Assembly: GCA_018398765.1 (NCBI GenBank)
Contig: JAHBMJ010002422.1
Coordinates: 48,161 to 100,496 of the forward strand
Length of the DNA stretch: 52,336 nucleotides
Direction of reading: 5' to 3'
DNA from: Chromera velia
Taxonomy: Eukaryota; Sar; Chromeraceae
Below are positions 52,288 to 52,336 of this stretch, piece after piece. Within the stretch, counting starts at the first letter, position 1, and each line of letters starts with the position of its first letter. The position numbers and the translations under genes are program-made. The notes under the pieces were generated by a model. That model was not told the origin of the DNA. It was given only the letters and a program-made list of their open reading frames with translations, and did no database searches.

Positions 52288-52336
52288 ATGTTCCGCCCTA
52301 AGGCCTTCCCGCTATGTCTATCTGTCGCCAGAGCTA
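51831..52336. other. AT-rich segment at the right edge (island 6, partial)
   Basis: The sequence becomes AT-rich after about 51850, as at the 3' ends of the other plus genes. The right boundary and the next gene lie outside the window. Confidence 0.45.
52203..52315. repeat. Two tandem units of (GATT)n plus a 25-bp GC-rich motif
   Basis: Each unit is a (TTGA)n or (GATT)n run followed by GTTCCGC(G/C)CTAAG(G)CCTTCCCGCTATGTC. The copies end at about 52254 and 52319 and differ by an indel and a substitution. Another (GATT)n run at 52034-52050 precedes a related spacer. Confidence 0.75.

Noticed and set aside
1-52336. tRNA, rRNA or spliced-leader genes
   Set aside because: I looked for cloverleaf-like, rRNA core and dinoflagellate-type leader sequence and saw none I could support.

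Overview
The window is nuclear DNA of an intron-rich eukaryote, most likely an alveolate of the chromerid type (Chromera/Vitrella-like). Three things point there: a protein with seven AP2-like domains of the apicomplexan/chromerid style, clusters of the TGCATGCA palindrome known as an ApiAP2 target, and many single-domain exons. The species call is inference. No rRNA, tRNA, CRISPR or bacterial operon was seen. Three small N gaps (36468, 37030-37035, 39722) sit in G/C homopolymers.

Layout, left to right: a sushi-domain gene (-, runs off the left edge); an unrecognised small gene (+, 1736-3109); an intronless LRR gene (-, 4427-6085); a second LRR gene with one repeat per exon (-, 6406-8705); a proline-rich gene with 7 solved exons (+, 9349-12655); a membrane-protein fragment (-, 12960-13700); a seven-AP2-domain protein (+, 14967-19365); a SET-domain methyltransferase (+, 19695-22831); an EF-hand protein (-, 24721-28602); a polytopic membrane protein with 10 solved exons (+, 29433-33022); an unrecognised gene (-, 34018-35384); an ankyrin-repeat protein (-, 36046-38726); a secreted protein with a glycine-rich hydrophobic core (+, 39524-41400); a surface protein with Cys-rich modules, one per exon (-, 43285-46672); a tail-anchored protein (-, 47219-48787 or further); and a secreted protein with a Cry delta-endotoxin-like helical domain (+, 49573-51378).

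Gene models were built by hand: open frames were joined at GT...AG sites only where codon phase agreed across the junction. This recovered small exons (24, 25 and 45 nt). By hand count, 29 of 52 such introns carry C at donor position +3, mostly GTCAG(TC), instead of the usual GTRAGT.

All five complete tail-to-tail gene pairs are separated by AT-rich islands, and a sixth AT-rich stretch follows the last gene. They recur roughly every 9-11 kb. Head-to-head spacers instead tend to carry TGCATGCA clusters. Several introns contain a copy of their own exon edge and splice site. In four of these the copies flank an inverted repeat or an ATGAAAGTAAATGCAT-type motif. No single pathway links the genes. 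Themes are chromatin and transcription (AP2, SET) and secreted, surface or interaction proteins (sushi, GCC modules, LRR, ANK, Cry-like).
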